The position numbers and the translations under genes were made by a program. From an uncultured Collinsella sp. (GTDB lineage: Bacteria; Actinomycetota; Coriobacteriia; Coriobacteriales; Coriobacteriaceae): a stretch of 64,000 nucleotides of DNA. The notes below the pieces were generated by a model. It saw nothing but the letters and a program-made list of their open reading frames with translations. It ran no database searches and was not told where the DNA came from. Shown piece after piece: positions 40,406 through 49,341 of the stretch (within the stretch, counting starts at the first letter, position 1; the number at the start of each line of letters is the position of its first letter). Location of the stretch: NCBI GenBank assembly GCA_902491395.1, contig CABUHO010000010.1:1-64000 (forward strand), in the 5' to 3' direction.

Positions 40406-41620
40406 TTACTGGTAGCGTAGACACTCGACTGGATCGAGCTTTGCGGCGCGGCGGGCGGGGTAGAAGCCAAAGGTTACGCCGATGCCGACGGAGACGGCGA
40501 AGGCCAGCAGCACCGTGGCGATTGAAAAGCTCGGTGTGATTTGCCCGCTGGCACCGAGCTCGCTGAGAACCCCTGATCCTGCGGCAAACATCGCGAGGCC
40601 CCAGGCCAGCAGATAGCCAATCAGGACACCCAGCAGGCCACCGGTGACGCACAGCGCCGAGGACTCGGCCAAAAACTGCGCGGTGATATCGCGACGACTG
40701 GCGCCCAGGGCACGGCGAATACCTATTTCGCGGATTCGCTCGGTCACGTTGGTGAGCATCATATTCATAATGCCGATCCCGCCGACAAGCAGCGAGATAC
40801 TGGCGACGGCACCCATGATGAGCGAGAATGCGCCCATAAAGGAGTTGAGTGCATCGATGGCGCTTTTCATGGAGGTCGCCGATACACTGTCGTACTCATC
40901 GTCCTCCGATATGCCCTTCATCGCGCGCACCTTGGACTCGATGTTTTTGCAGAGCTCATCCATGTCCGTGCCCTCGGCGGCAAGTGCCGTCACGCTGGGG
41001 AATGAAGGATTCTCGTCGCCAAACAGCCCGGATATGGTTTCGCGTGGCATATACAGCGAGAGCGAGCCCATGGAGTCGCTGCCGCCATCAATCACGCCTA
41101 CAATCTGAACCTCGCCGTTGGACACCTTGATGGTTTTCCCCAGCGCATCCTGCTCGTTGCCGTAAAGCTGATCGGCGCCGCCGCGGCTGATGAGCGCCAC
41201 GCGCGAGCCTGATTGAGACTCGGCCTGGGAATAGACACGTCCCGCAACGAGCTTGCTGGCACCCACGGCGTCGAGCATGTCGCTATCGACGCCCTGCGCC
41301 ATGACGGTATAGCTTTTATCGCCAGACTTGTACTCGGTATACGCGCTGTCGACAATGCCGATCTGCTCTATCTGCGGCACCAGTTTTTGAAGCTTCTGGA
41401 CGTCCGAATCGGTGAGTTCTTGGGACGAATAGATCTGAACCATACGAGCTGCGTTGAGCCCCAGGCTGTTGACCAAGCTGTTTTGGATGCCGCCGATGAG
41501 CGAGGTCATAGCGATGACCGATGCGATGCCAATGACGATGCCCAGGATGGTGAGCAGGCTTCGCCCCTTGTTGGCCTCGAGCGAGTGCAGGGCTTCCTGG
41601 ATGAGATCGCGGGTGCTCAT
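40406..41620 (-). CDS. MacB-type ABC transporter permease
   Basis: A 404-residue permease of the FtsX/MacB class: one N-terminal helix (RSLLTILGIVIGIASVIAMTS), a large extracytoplasmic MacB_PCD domain (about 45-265), then three C-terminal helices with the family motif IREIGIRRALGASRRDI. GAAAGGAG lies seven bases upstream of the ATG. Its start overlaps the ATPase stop by four bases. With the ATPase and adaptor it forms a Gram-positive MacAB-like efflux or lipid/peptide export system. Confidence 0.9.
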   Translation of the reverse strand: MSTRDLIQEALHSLEANKGRSLLTILGIVIGIASVIAMTSLIGGIQNSLVNSLGLNAARMVQIYSSQELTDSDVQKLQKLVPQIEQIGIVDSAYTEYKSGDKSYTVMAQGVDSDMLDAVGASKLVAGRVYSQAESQSGSRVALISRGGADQLYGNEQDALGKTIKVSNGEVQIVGVIDGGSDSMGSLSLYMPRETISGLFGDENPSFPSVTALAAEGTDMDELCKNIESKVRAMKGISEDDEYDSVSATSMKSAIDALNSFMGAFSLIMGAVASISLLVGGIGIMNMMLTNVTERIREIGIRRALGASRRDITAQFLAESSALCVTGGLLGVLIGYLLAWGLAMFAAGSGVLSELGASGQITPSFSIATVLLAFAVSVGIGVTFGFYPARRAAKLDPVECLRYQ

Positions 41621-42390
41621 GCCACCACTCCTTTCGGCGGGTTGGCGGAGGCGGAAATCATGGGCAGGCAATCTACGGCGCTGCGCAGGGTCCGCGGTGC
41701 ATGTGGAATATACGCGCCGTCGTGAATGCGACCGTCGCGTATGGTCACGGCACGGTCGGCCACAGCGGCAATGCCGGGGTCGTGTGTGATAAGCACGATG
41801 GTTTTGCCGCGCTCCTGGAGCTTATGGAAGGTCTCCATCACAAGCGCTCCGGTCGCGGAGTCCAGGTTTCCCGTCGGCTCGTCGGCCAGAATGATGGGCG
41901 GGTCATTGACGAGGGCACGCGCGATGGCGACACGCTGCATCTGGCCGCCCGAGAGCTCGGATATGCGGTGGTCCCAGTGGTCGACGGGCAGCGTGACGGC
42001 CTGCAGCGCGTGCACGGCGCGCATCTCGCGCTGGCTACGGGGCACGTTGGTGTAGGCCAGTGGCAGCATGACGTTTTCGATAACCGACAGGCGCGGCAGC
42101 AGGTTGAAACTCTGAAAGACAAAGCCGATGCTCAGGGCGCGGACTTCGGTGAGCTCGTCATCATCGAGCTCGGCCACGTTGAGCCCTTGCAGGTAATAGT
42201 CGCCCGCCGTCGGTTTGTCCAGGCAGCCCAGGATGTTCATGAGCGTCGACTTGCCCGAGCCCGAGGGACCGGTAATGGCGACGAACTCGCCGGGATCTAC
42301 CGCCAGGCTCACGTTGTGCAGGATATGGGCGCAGCCGGCCTCGCTCTCAAAGATGCGGTGCACGTTGCGAATGTCGATGACGGGACGCAT
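41617..42390 (-). CDS. MacB-type ABC transporter ATPase
   Basis: A 257-residue ATPase with Walker A GPSGSGKST (about 41-49), Q-loop in VFQSFNLLPRL, signature LSGGQMQRVAIARAL, Walker B IILADEPTGNLD and the H-loop ITHD. This is the LolD/MacB branch. Its ATG overlaps the stop of the adaptor gene (TAATG). A C-terminal extension of about 35 residues beyond the ATPase core has no known motif. Confidence 0.93.
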   Translation of the reverse strand: MRPVIDIRNVHRIFESEAGCAHILHNVSLAVDPGEFVAITGPSGSGKSTLMNILGCLDKPTAGDYYLQGLNVAELDDDELTEVRALSIGFVFQSFNLLPRLSVIENVMLPLAYTNVPRSQREMRAVHALQAVTLPVDHWDHRISELSGGQMQRVAIARALVNDPPIILADEPTGNLDSATGALVMETFHKLQERGKTIVLITHDPGIAAVADRAVTIRDGRIHDGAYIPHAPRTLRSAVDCLPMISASANPPKGVVA

Positions 42391-43823
42391 TACATACCCT
42401 CGTCGGCAGACATGCTGCCCGAATCCGCGCTGTAGCCGCCGTCAGCCGTTGCGCCCGCTCCGGTGTCCATGACGAGGGTGTCGCCATCGCGCAGCTTGGT
42501 AACCGGCACGTTAGGGTTGATCTCGTTGCCCTGGTCGTCTCGCTTGACCTGCGTCTTGCCGACTACGGCTTCGTTGTCGTTTTGCGTCACGACGTTCACC
42601 TTCACGCGACGGGTTTGCTTGCCCTCGTCATCGGTTGCCACGTTGACGTAATAGTGTTCGCCGTCTTTGGTCATGAGCGCCATCGTCGGCACCATCACCA
42701 CGTCGTCGAGCTGCTCGGTCACCACCGAGACCTCGGCCGTCATGCCCGGCTTGAGGCGCGCGTCGGGCGCCTCGATGAGGATGTCGACGTTAAAGGTCAC
42801 GCTGCCGCCGCCGTTGTTGGAGTCGGAGTTTGCCACTGAGGCGATGGCGGTGACCGTTCCCTGGCTCACGATATCGGGAAACGCGGGATAGGTGACGTTG
42901 GCGTTCTGCCCAACGGCGATCTTGGCGATGTCCTTTTCGCCCACCTGCACGGTCACCTTCATTTTGGACAGGTCGGCGATCTGCATGCACTGCTTGCCGC
43001 CGCTCGTATCACTTTCACCCATGATCATGCCGCCAGTTACCGTGGCGCCCACCTTGGCGTTGAGCTCCACGATGCTGCCCGAGCTCGGGGCCGTGACCGT
43101 ACGGCTGGCGGCCTTGGCGTTCGCCTGATCGAGGTTTGCCTGGGCCGATGCGAGGCTGCGCTGCGCGGCCGATACGGCGTTCGTGTCCGCTGATGCGGCG
43201 GAGATGCCAGCCGCTGCTGAAGCTCCATCGACGTCCGTCGTTGGGTTGGCCTGCGCGGCAGCTGCGGCTTTCTGCGCGTTGGCGAGGTCCTCCTGAGCGG
43301 CTGCAACTGCACGCTGCGCCTCGGCAACGTTGCGATCGAGCTCGTCGTTTTTAATGGTCATAAGCACGTCGCCCTCGTTGACGGATTGGCCTGCCTGCAC
43401 GTTGATCGAATCGACTGTGCCGTCGACAGAAGGGGAGACCACTGAGGACGAAATGGGTTTGAGCTGGCCTTTCGCCTCGACCGTTGTGGTAAACGTGCCC
43501 TCGGTCACCATGTCGGTTACGGGCTCGCTAGCGCCCTGTGGCTGTGCATTGATAACCAGGGTTGCGACAATGGCAATGAGCGCGATGGCACCCACGACGC
43601 CGGCGGCAATACCGCGTCGAATCAGCTTTTTGCGTCGACGTTCGGCACGTTTTGCCTTGAGCTTGGCATATGCCTCTTCATCGGAAATCTCGGCCGTATC
43701 GTTCGTGCGTCCGTTCTCCTTGTCGGCATGTACGCCTGTAATCAGAGGAATCGTTTCGGTGGCACCTTCGGGCGTGTGCTCGGTATCATCCGGGCCCGGG
43801 GTGATCGTGGGGACATTCGGCAT
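42390..43823 (-). CDS. HlyD/MacA-family membrane fusion protein
   Basis: A 477-residue periplasmic-type adaptor adapted to a Gram-positive envelope. It has an acidic cytoplasmic tail, a membrane helix (about 72-95), a split biotinyl-lipoyl domain (VDGTVDSINVQAGQSVNEGD) and a long Ala/Gln helical hairpin (about 165-260), followed by beta-barrel domains. A Gly/Ser/Asp-rich end closes the protein. AAAGGAG precedes the ATG. First gene of the adaptor-ATPase-permease operon. Confidence 0.9.
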   Translation of the reverse strand: MPNVPTITPGPDDTEHTPEGATETIPLITGVHADKENGRTNDTAEISDEEAYAKLKAKRAERRRKKLIRRGIAAGVVGAIALIAIVATLVINAQPQGASEPVTDMVTEGTFTTTVEAKGQLKPISSSVVSPSVDGTVDSINVQAGQSVNEGDVLMTIKNDELDRNVAEAQRAVAAAQEDLANAQKAAAAAQANPTTDVDGASAAAGISAASADTNAVSAAQRSLASAQANLDQANAKAASRTVTAPSSGSIVELNAKVGATVTGGMIMGESDTSGGKQCMQIADLSKMKVTVQVGEKDIAKIAVGQNANVTYPAFPDIVSQGTVTAIASVANSDSNNGGGSVTFNVDILIEAPDARLKPGMTAEVSVVTEQLDDVVMVPTMALMTKDGEHYYVNVATDDEGKQTRRVKVNVVTQNDNEAVVGKTQVKRDDQGNEINPNVPVTKLRDGDTLVMDTGAGATADGGYSADSGSMSADEGM

Positions 43824-43858
43824 AGCGTCTCCTTTATAGAAAGAACCTCGATAAGTAT

Positions 43859-43886
43859 ATGCGCCCACTGGTTGGGGCGGGCGCAT
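43859..43886. terminator. Hairpin between the L,D-transpeptidase and exporter operon
   Basis: ATGCGCCC (43859-43866) pairs with GGGCGCAT (43879-43886), 12-base loop. No strong T-run follows on the minus strand. TATACT on the minus strand (43859-43854) next to it may be the -10 of the exporter operon. Confidence 0.4.
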
Positions 43887-43955
43887 GGGACGGTTTCTTT
43901 CGGAACTGTTAGATTGGTCGCATCGGTTCCACGTTGTATGAATACGTGCGTTGCA

Positions 43956-45671
43956 CTATGAGTGGACGACCACGCATAGGCCGACTTTGATGCAATCGTG
44001 CAGCGCCTTGGCGTCAGCCAGGCGCAGGTTGATGCATCCGTGGCTGCCGCACCACTTGTAGGAGTTGGGGTCGTCAAAGCTCTTGTCGTTTTGCCACGTT
44101 GCATCGTGGAAGCCGACCATGTTTCCCTCAAACGGCATCCAATAGCTTACCGGGCTCTCGTATTTGGGCTTGCCGGTCTCGGGGTCCTTGGCACCGATGA
44201 GTTTGCTGGCGCCGTCGTTGCTGTTGATCTGCCAGACGCCCTCGGGCGTGGCGTCCTCGCCCGGCTTTCCCGAGATAAAGTTGGCCTCCCACACGATATT
44301 GCCGCTCTCGTCGTAGTAGCGCGCGTGCTGCTCGGACAGATCGACATCGACGTATGCCTTCCAGTCAGGCTCTCCCTTTGCGGTAAAGGTGTCGGCTTTC
44401 TGGGAGTATTTGATCTCGATTTCGCCGGTCTGCTTGTTGTTAATGGCATCCTCGACCTGCTTTGCGAGCGAGCTGCTGTCGATGGACCAACCAAAGTCGC
44501 CGCCTTCGACGGCGCACTGCTTGCCATCGGCGCGCGTCCACCAGCGAGTGGAGCCCACGGTATTGAAGCCGTTGGCGAGCTCGGCTGCCCAGCTGCTGAT
44601 CTGCGACGTATCGAGCGTGGGGTTTGCGGGATCGGCAAAGCTGATCCACTGCAACACGGAGCTGCCATCAACCTTGCCGGCATCCTCGCCGTTGAGCTTG
44701 AGGGTCACGTTGACGCCCAGGAAGTTGTTGGCGGCATCGCATGCAGCCTGAATCTGATCATCGGTCAGCGTTCCATTGAGCGGCTCATAGGCATCGTTGC
44801 CGAGCTTGGAAAGATCTACGGTCTCGGCCAGCGAGGCAAGCTCGAGCTCGGCATATTTAATGACATGCTCGCGGTTGAGTTTTTCGTTGGAGCGCGCCTT
44901 CTCGACGGTAAACTTGCCGGCCTGCTCGTCATAGGAGCTATTGGCCTCGAACGCGCCCGAACGGCCCTCGTTAAACTCGTCGATGGCGGCGCCCAGATCC
45001 TTCTCAAACTGCTTTTGGTCAAAGGTGTCGGAGAGCATGGACAGGTCGACGTCTTGATCAAGATCGACTTCGTTGGAGGTAGCGGTTGTTTTGCTCTTGC
45101 CGCTTAAGGATTCCACAAGGCGAACCGGCCATACAAAGGCTTCGTTGTGGTTGATGATCTCTTTTGCGGCAGCTTCGCCGTCGACGATGGGTTCATCGGA
45201 CTCGGGCTGATAGGTCCAGCTAAAGTCATCGCCTGTCACGGTGAGCTTATAGTGCTTCCAAGCCGAGTTGACCTTGGTGGCGGCAGACGAAGCGTTGGAG
45301 AACGAGACGTCGACGCCGGCGATGGTGGTGTTGGGGTAGGCTACCTGCGAAAACGCTACGACGCCTACGATATAGACAATGACGATAAGACCCAGGACGA
45401 CAAAGAGCGTCGTCTTTTTGCCCGACTTATTGTTCTCGGCGGGTTTACGTGCGGGGCCGCGATCGCCTCGAGCGTGCGTGGGGGGCTGCTTGGGCGCATT
45501 GCCGTTTGCCTTGCGCTGCTGACGTTGCTGGTTCGGGCGTTGCGAAGTGTTTGTCGCACCACGCTGCTGACCGTGGCTCGGCGCGATAGGACGCGGCGAC
45601 TGAACGCCGCCGGTGTGCCTGCTCGGCTGCTGCGGATCGGGAATCAGTTGAGTTCGATCGTTTTGCGACAT
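43956..45671 (-). CDS. L,D-transpeptidase (YkuD) with peptidoglycan-binding domain
   Basis: A 571-residue cell-wall enzyme forming 3-3 cross-links. The first 85 residues are a Gln/Arg/Pro-rich disordered cytoplasmic tail, followed by a membrane helix (about 88-110), tandem PG_binding_4-type domains (about 115-440) and a C-terminal YkuD domain. The catalytic motif is GFHD followed 20 residues later by CGSHGCINLRL, with the nucleophilic Cys at about 546. AAGGA lies ten bases before the chosen ATG at 45671. It is transcribed after the serine dehydratase gene but a palindrome with T's separates them. Confidence 0.92.
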   Translation of the reverse strand: MSQNDRTQLIPDPQQPSRHTGGVQSPRPIAPSHGQQRGATNTSQRPNQQRQQRKANGNAPKQPPTHARGDRGPARKPAENNKSGKKTTLFVVLGLIVIVYIVGVVAFSQVAYPNTTIAGVDVSFSNASSAATKVNSAWKHYKLTVTGDDFSWTYQPESDEPIVDGEAAAKEIINHNEAFVWPVRLVESLSGKSKTTATSNEVDLDQDVDLSMLSDTFDQKQFEKDLGAAIDEFNEGRSGAFEANSSYDEQAGKFTVEKARSNEKLNREHVIKYAELELASLAETVDLSKLGNDAYEPLNGTLTDDQIQAACDAANNFLGVNVTLKLNGEDAGKVDGSSVLQWISFADPANPTLDTSQISSWAAELANGFNTVGSTRWWTRADGKQCAVEGGDFGWSIDSSSLAKQVEDAINNKQTGEIEIKYSQKADTFTAKGEPDWKAYVDVDLSEQHARYYDESGNIVWEANFISGKPGEDATPEGVWQINSNDGASKLIGAKDPETGKPKYESPVSYWMPFEGNMVGFHDATWQNDKSFDDPNSYKWCGSHGCINLRLADAKALHDCIKVGLCVVVHS

Positions 45672-45780
45672 CGTATGCATATCCTTCGAATTTCGCCTTG
45701 TGGCTCATCGTGTTTTTACTGGGCTTGCATTATAGCGATTACCTAGTTGATTGTGGTATGGAAACGGTGGCATTCAAAAG

Positions 45781-45802
45781 AGGTGGGACATTTGTCCCAC
45801 CT
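45781..45802 (-). terminator. GGTGGGACA palindrome ending the serine dehydratase gene
   Basis: AGGTGGGACA and TGTCCCACCT (10-bp perfect stem, 2-base loop), with T's on the minus strand. It carries the same GTGGGACA head as 28289-28320. Confidence 0.7.
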
Positions 45803-45820
45803 TTAAGTCGTCCTTTGTCG

Positions 45821-47428
45821 CTATCCGCACACACCGCATTTTGCACAGGCCGAAAGCGCGGCCGGAGCCTGCGCGATGCCGCCCTTGGCCGTCTCGCGCA
45901 GCGTGGCCGGCAACGCGTGGCCCACCGAGAGCATGACGTGCGCCATCTGGTCAAACGGCACCAGGCTCTTAATGCCGGCGAGGGCAAGCTGTGCGGAGCT
46001 AAAGGCGGCTGCCACGCCGATGGCGTTGCGGTTTTGGCAGGGTACCTCCACGAGGCCACCGACGGGGTCGCAAACAAGGCCCAGCAGGTTACTCAGGGCG
46101 ATGGAACTGGCGTCGAGCGCCTGCTCGGGCGTGCCGCCGAGCATCTGCACCAGCGCGGCGGCAGCCATGGCGGCCGCGCTTCCTACCTCGGCTTGGCAGC
46201 CGCCCTCGGCGCCGGCAACGCAGGCGCTCGTGGTGAGGTTGAGGCCGATGGCGGCTGCGCAGTAGAGGGCGTCCATGACCTGCTCGTCGTCGAGCTCGAG
46301 GTTGTCGGCGAGCGCCAACACGCAGCCGGGTACGACGCCTGCGGAGCCGGCCGTGGGGGCGGCGACGATCACGCCCATGGTGGCTGAGCGCTCGAGCACG
46401 GCCATGGCGCGGGCCACGGCATCGGTCTGGACGGCGCCCATCAGGCTTGTGCTTAGATCGTTTCGGCCGCTGGCATCGACAAGTTTTGCCTCGCCGCCGA
46501 TGAGGCCGCCGAGCGAGCGCTGCGGATTGGAAATGGGGGCTGTGGTCTCTTCGCGCATGACGTCGAGTACGCGGCGCATGGCGGCGATGGCGTGTGCCTC
46601 GCCGGTCAGACGTGCCTCGCGTACGGCCATGACGGCGCCGATGTTGAGCCCCAGCTCCTCGCACGCATCGAGCAGCTGCTCGCCGTCGTCGAAGATTTCC
46701 TTTGCTGAGACGCCGGGGGAGAGCGATGAGGCCGAACCGGGAAGCTCAATGAAGGTGGCGTAATCGACATTGTCGAGCTTGCGCAGCATGGGGACGACGG
46801 TGTCGTCGGGGGTGCCATCGGTTTCAAACACGGAGTAGGCCTGGCCGCCCACCTCGGTGCGGTAGGTGCGGCAGAAGGCGATGTTCACATGGGCGTAGGC
46901 GAGCAGGTTCGTGAGCGCGGCGAGCACGCCGGGAACATCCTGGTGCGCCACGAAGAGCGTGGAATACATGCCCGAGATGTCGACGCCGACGCCGTTGATG
47001 CGACTGATGCGCATCTTGCCGCCGCCCAGGCTCTCGCCGCGGACCTGTGCCGTGGCGCCCGTAAGGTCTTGCATGTCGATGTCCACGGTGTTGGGGTGGA
47101 TGGAGGCGTCGTCGCCCTTAATGTCAAAGTGATATTCGAGGCCCTGCTCGCGTGCGAGGTCAAAGGCCTGCTTGATGTTCTCGTCATCGGTATCGAGGCC
47201 CAGGATGCCCGCGACGAGCGCGCGGTCGGTGCCGTGGCCGCGGTAGGTGTGGGCGAAGGAGTTCCACAGGCCAAAGGTGACCTTGGTGATGCGGCCTTCC
47301 AGCAGGCTGGCGGCAACTTGGGCGCACCGCAGGGCGCCGGCGGTGTGCGATGAACTGGGGCCGACCATGACGGGGCCCAAGATCTCGAATGCCGAGGTCG
47401 TAGCTAGTGTTTGTGGCTTGCCTGCCAT
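45821..47428 (-). CDS. sdaA: L-serine ammonia-lyase, iron-sulfur dependent, single chain
   Basis: A 535-residue enzyme that deaminates serine to pyruvate and ammonia. The beta part begins with GPVMVGPSSSHTAGA; an ACT-like regulatory segment (VPGVLAALTNLLAYAHVNIAF) follows at about 163-185, and the alpha part (about 245-535) holds the cluster ligands in GAEGGCQAEVG and LVCDPVGGLVEVPCQN. In Bacillus the alpha and beta parts are separate chains, so this is a fused beta-ACT-alpha form. The C-terminus ends CAKCGVCG, an extra Cys-rich tail. AAAGGAG precedes the ATG. Confidence 0.9.
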   Translation of the reverse strand: MAGKPQTLATTSAFEILGPVMVGPSSSHTAGALRCAQVAASLLEGRITKVTFGLWNSFAHTYRGHGTDRALVAGILGLDTDDENIKQAFDLAREQGLEYHFDIKGDDASIHPNTVDIDMQDLTGATAQVRGESLGGGKMRISRINGVGVDISGMYSTLFVAHQDVPGVLAALTNLLAYAHVNIAFCRTYRTEVGGQAYSVFETDGTPDDTVVPMLRKLDNVDYATFIELPGSASSLSPGVSAKEIFDDGEQLLDACEELGLNIGAVMAVREARLTGEAHAIAAMRRVLDVMREETTAPISNPQRSLGGLIGGEAKLVDASGRNDLSTSLMGAVQTDAVARAMAVLERSATMGVIVAAPTAGSAGVVPGCVLALADNLELDDEQVMDALYCAAAIGLNLTTSACVAGAEGGCQAEVGSAAAMAAAALVQMLGGTPEQALDASSIALSNLLGLVCDPVGGLVEVPCQNRNAIGVAAAFSSAQLALAGIKSLVPFDQMAHVMLSVGHALPATLRETAKGGIAQAPAALSACAKCGVCG

Positions 47429-47484
47429 GGCTGCTCCTTTACGTGGCTCGTCGTCCCTAGGGGCGGGGCATACTCTGTCCCATC

Positions 47485-47605
47485 GTTCCGAGGGCTTTGG
47501 TATTTGGTCGCCTGCTCGGACAGTCCTGCTCGCACGGAGAGCACATTAAGTGCTCTCCGGCTCGTGCGGAACTCGCGATCGACCAAATACCAAAGCCCTC
47601 GGAAC
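47485..47605. repeat. Composite palindromic element, 69-nt core with 26-bp arms (copy 2)
   Basis: Perfect 26-bp arms (47485-47510 with 47580-47605) enclose a 69-base core (47511-47579) with the central hairpin GGAGAGCAC/GTGCTCTCC. The core is the reverse complement of the core at 31753-31821: 16-base and shorter blocks are identical (CGCGAGTTCCGCACG, AGCACTTAATGTGCT, GCAGGACTGT, GAGCAG). The arms are unrelated to those of copy 1. It fills the 346-base gap between sdaA and metK. Confidence 0.85.
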
Positions 47606-47701
47606 TTAGGATACATGGTAGAGGCGCGCGTGCTGCAAAATTCATTAGCTGGTGACCTATTTCATGTCCCAGGTCGGCTCATCTACACCACCGGTTTTAT
47701 A

Positions 47702-47737
47702 AAAAAGAAGTACCGGTTGGGGCCGGTACTTCTTTTT
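47702..47737. terminator. Terminator of metK
   Basis: A perfect 15-bp stem (47702-47716 with 47723-47737) with A5 and T5 ends, usable in both directions; 38 bases beyond the metK stop. Confidence 0.88.
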
Positions 47738-47774
47738 GGTGCGTTGGTATTTGGCTGTGGCTTTTTTCGTTAGC

Positions 47775-49055
47775 TTACAGTCCGCAGGCTGCTTTGAGTT
47801 CTTCGACTCGGTCGACTTTTTCCCAGGTGAAGTCGGCGTCTTCGCGGCCGAAGTGACCGTAGGCTGCCGTCTTTTCGTAGATGGGGCGACGCAGGTCCAG
47901 ATCGCGGATGATGGCGCCCGGGCGTAGGTCGAAGGTCTTCTCGACGGCCTCGACGATCTTGTCCTCGGCAACATTCGCGGTACCGAAGGTGTCGACCATG
48001 ATTGAGAGGGGCTTGGAAACGCCGATGGCGTAGGCAAGCTCGACTTCGCAGCGGTCGGCCAGACCGGCGGCGACCACGTTTTTGGCGACCCAGCGCGCGG
48101 CATACGCGGCGGAGCGGTCGACCTTGGTGCAGTCCTTGCCGCTAAAGGCGCCACCGCCGTGACGGCCGTAGCCGCCGTAGGTGTCGACGATGATCTTGCG
48201 GCCGGTCAGGCCCGTGTCGCCCATGGGGCCGCCCACGACAAAGCGACCGGTGGGGTTCACGTAGATGTCCGCGTTGTCCCACGGCATGTTCTCGGCGGCC
48301 ATGACCGGGGTGATGACGTGCTCGATGAGGTCGGCCTTGATCTTGCACATGTCCTCGATCTCGGCGGCGTGCTGCGTGGAGATGACGATGGTCGTGACCT
48401 CGACGGGCTTGCCTTCCTCGTAGCGCACGGTGACCTGGGTCTTGCCGTCGGGACGCAGGTAGGGCAGGGTGCCGTCGTGACGCACCGCTGCCAGGCGCTC
48501 GGCCAGGCGGCTTGCCAGGTAGTGCGGCATGGGCATGAGGGTCTTGGTCTCGTTGGAGGCATAACCGAACATCATGCCCTGGTCGCCGGCACCGATCAGG
48601 TCGATCGGGTCGGTGGTAGCGCCGGTCTGGGTCTCGAAGGACTCATCAACGCCCTGGGCGATATCGGGCGACTGCTCGTGTATGAGACTCATGACGCCGC
48701 AGGTGTCGCAGTCAAAGCCAAACTTGGCGCGGTTGTAGCCAATGCGGCGGATAACGCCGCGGGCGATTTCCTGTACGTCGACGTAGGCCTGGGTGCGAAT
48801 CTCGCCGGCGACGATGACGGTGCCGGTGGTCACGAGGGTCTCGCAGGCGCAGCGGACGTTCTCCACGTTGGCAGGCACGCCGTTGGGGGCGATGTAGCCC
48901 TGCTCCTGGAGCTCTATTTCTTTGGCGAGGATTGCGTCGAGGACGGCGTCACTGATCTGGTCAGCGATCTTATCGGGATGACCTTCGGTCACCGACTCCG
49001 ACGTAAAAACAAAGGACCCGTGTTGGGGTGGGATGGAACGAAGTTCTTCTGACAT
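47775..49055 (-). CDS. metK: S-adenosylmethionine synthetase
   Basis: A 426-residue enzyme making S-adenosylmethionine from methionine and ATP. Signature motifs [12 protein letters not shown] and GGGAFSGKD are present, with [14 protein letters not shown] at the N-terminus. AAAGGA precedes the ATG. The 110-base leader contains a CCCGGCG/CGCCGGG hairpin but not the conserved core of a known SAM riboswitch. It is slightly longer than E. coli MetK because of an insertion near residues 48-58. Confidence 0.97.
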   Translation of the reverse strand: MSEELRSIPPQHGSFVFTSESVTEGHPDKIADQISDAVLDAILAKEIELQEQGYIAPNGVPANVENVRCACETLVTTGTVIVAGEIRTQAYVDVQEIARGVIRRIGYNRAKFGFDCDTCGVMSLIHEQSPDIAQGVDESFETQTGATTDPIDLIGAGDQGMMFGYASNETKTLMPMPHYLASRLAERLAAVRHDGTLPYLRPDGKTQVTVRYEEGKPVEVTTIVISTQHAAEIEDMCKIKADLIEHVITPVMAAENMPWDNADIYVNPTGRFVVGGPMGDTGLTGRKIIVDTYGGYGRHGGGAFSGKDCTKVDRSAAYAARWVAKNVVAAGLADRCEVELAYAIGVSKPLSIMVDTFGTANVAEDKIVEAVEKTFDLRPGAIIRDLDLRRPIYEKTAAYGHFGREDADFTWEKVDRVEELKAACGL

Positions 49056-49164
49056 GATTGTCCTTTCAAAAACGTGTCCCGGCGACCGTTACCATTCCGC
49101 CGGGCTCTCTATGCAAGGGCACATCATAGCGCGTAAATCAAACATTCACACCCTTTCCGCACCT

Positions 49165-49257
49165 ACTCATTGGGGACAGACTTAAATGAGTAGCCTTAAA
49201 CCAAGAATTTCCCCAATGACTACAACGACTGGTCATTTAAGTCTGTCCCCAATGAGT
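49165..49257. repeat. Palindromic element with GGGGACAGAC arms
   Basis: Perfect 25-bp arms (49165-49189 with 49233-49257) around a 43-base loop. The head TGGGGACAGACTTAAAT resembles the GGGGACAG-type heads of REP elements. It occupies most of the spacer between the divergent metK and gltX. Confidence 0.85.
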
Positions 49258-49270
49258 GGGTCGGTGCCCT

Positions 49271-49301
49271 TTGTGCGGAGGTTGCTTTGTTGCTTTATAC
49301 T
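49271..49301 (+). promoter_or_regulatory. Putative gltX promoter
   Basis: TTGTGC (49271-49276) and TATACT (49296-49301) with a 19-base spacer, just after the palindrome and 41 bases before the start. Confidence 0.4.
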
Positions 49302-49341
49302 GATGCGGTTAGACATCCATCCTGCAATCGAGGAGATTTCC

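Noticed and set aside
49056..49164. SAM riboswitch upstream of metK
   Set aside because: The 110-base leader has only one simple GC hairpin and none of the conserved SAM-I or SAM-IV core sequences.
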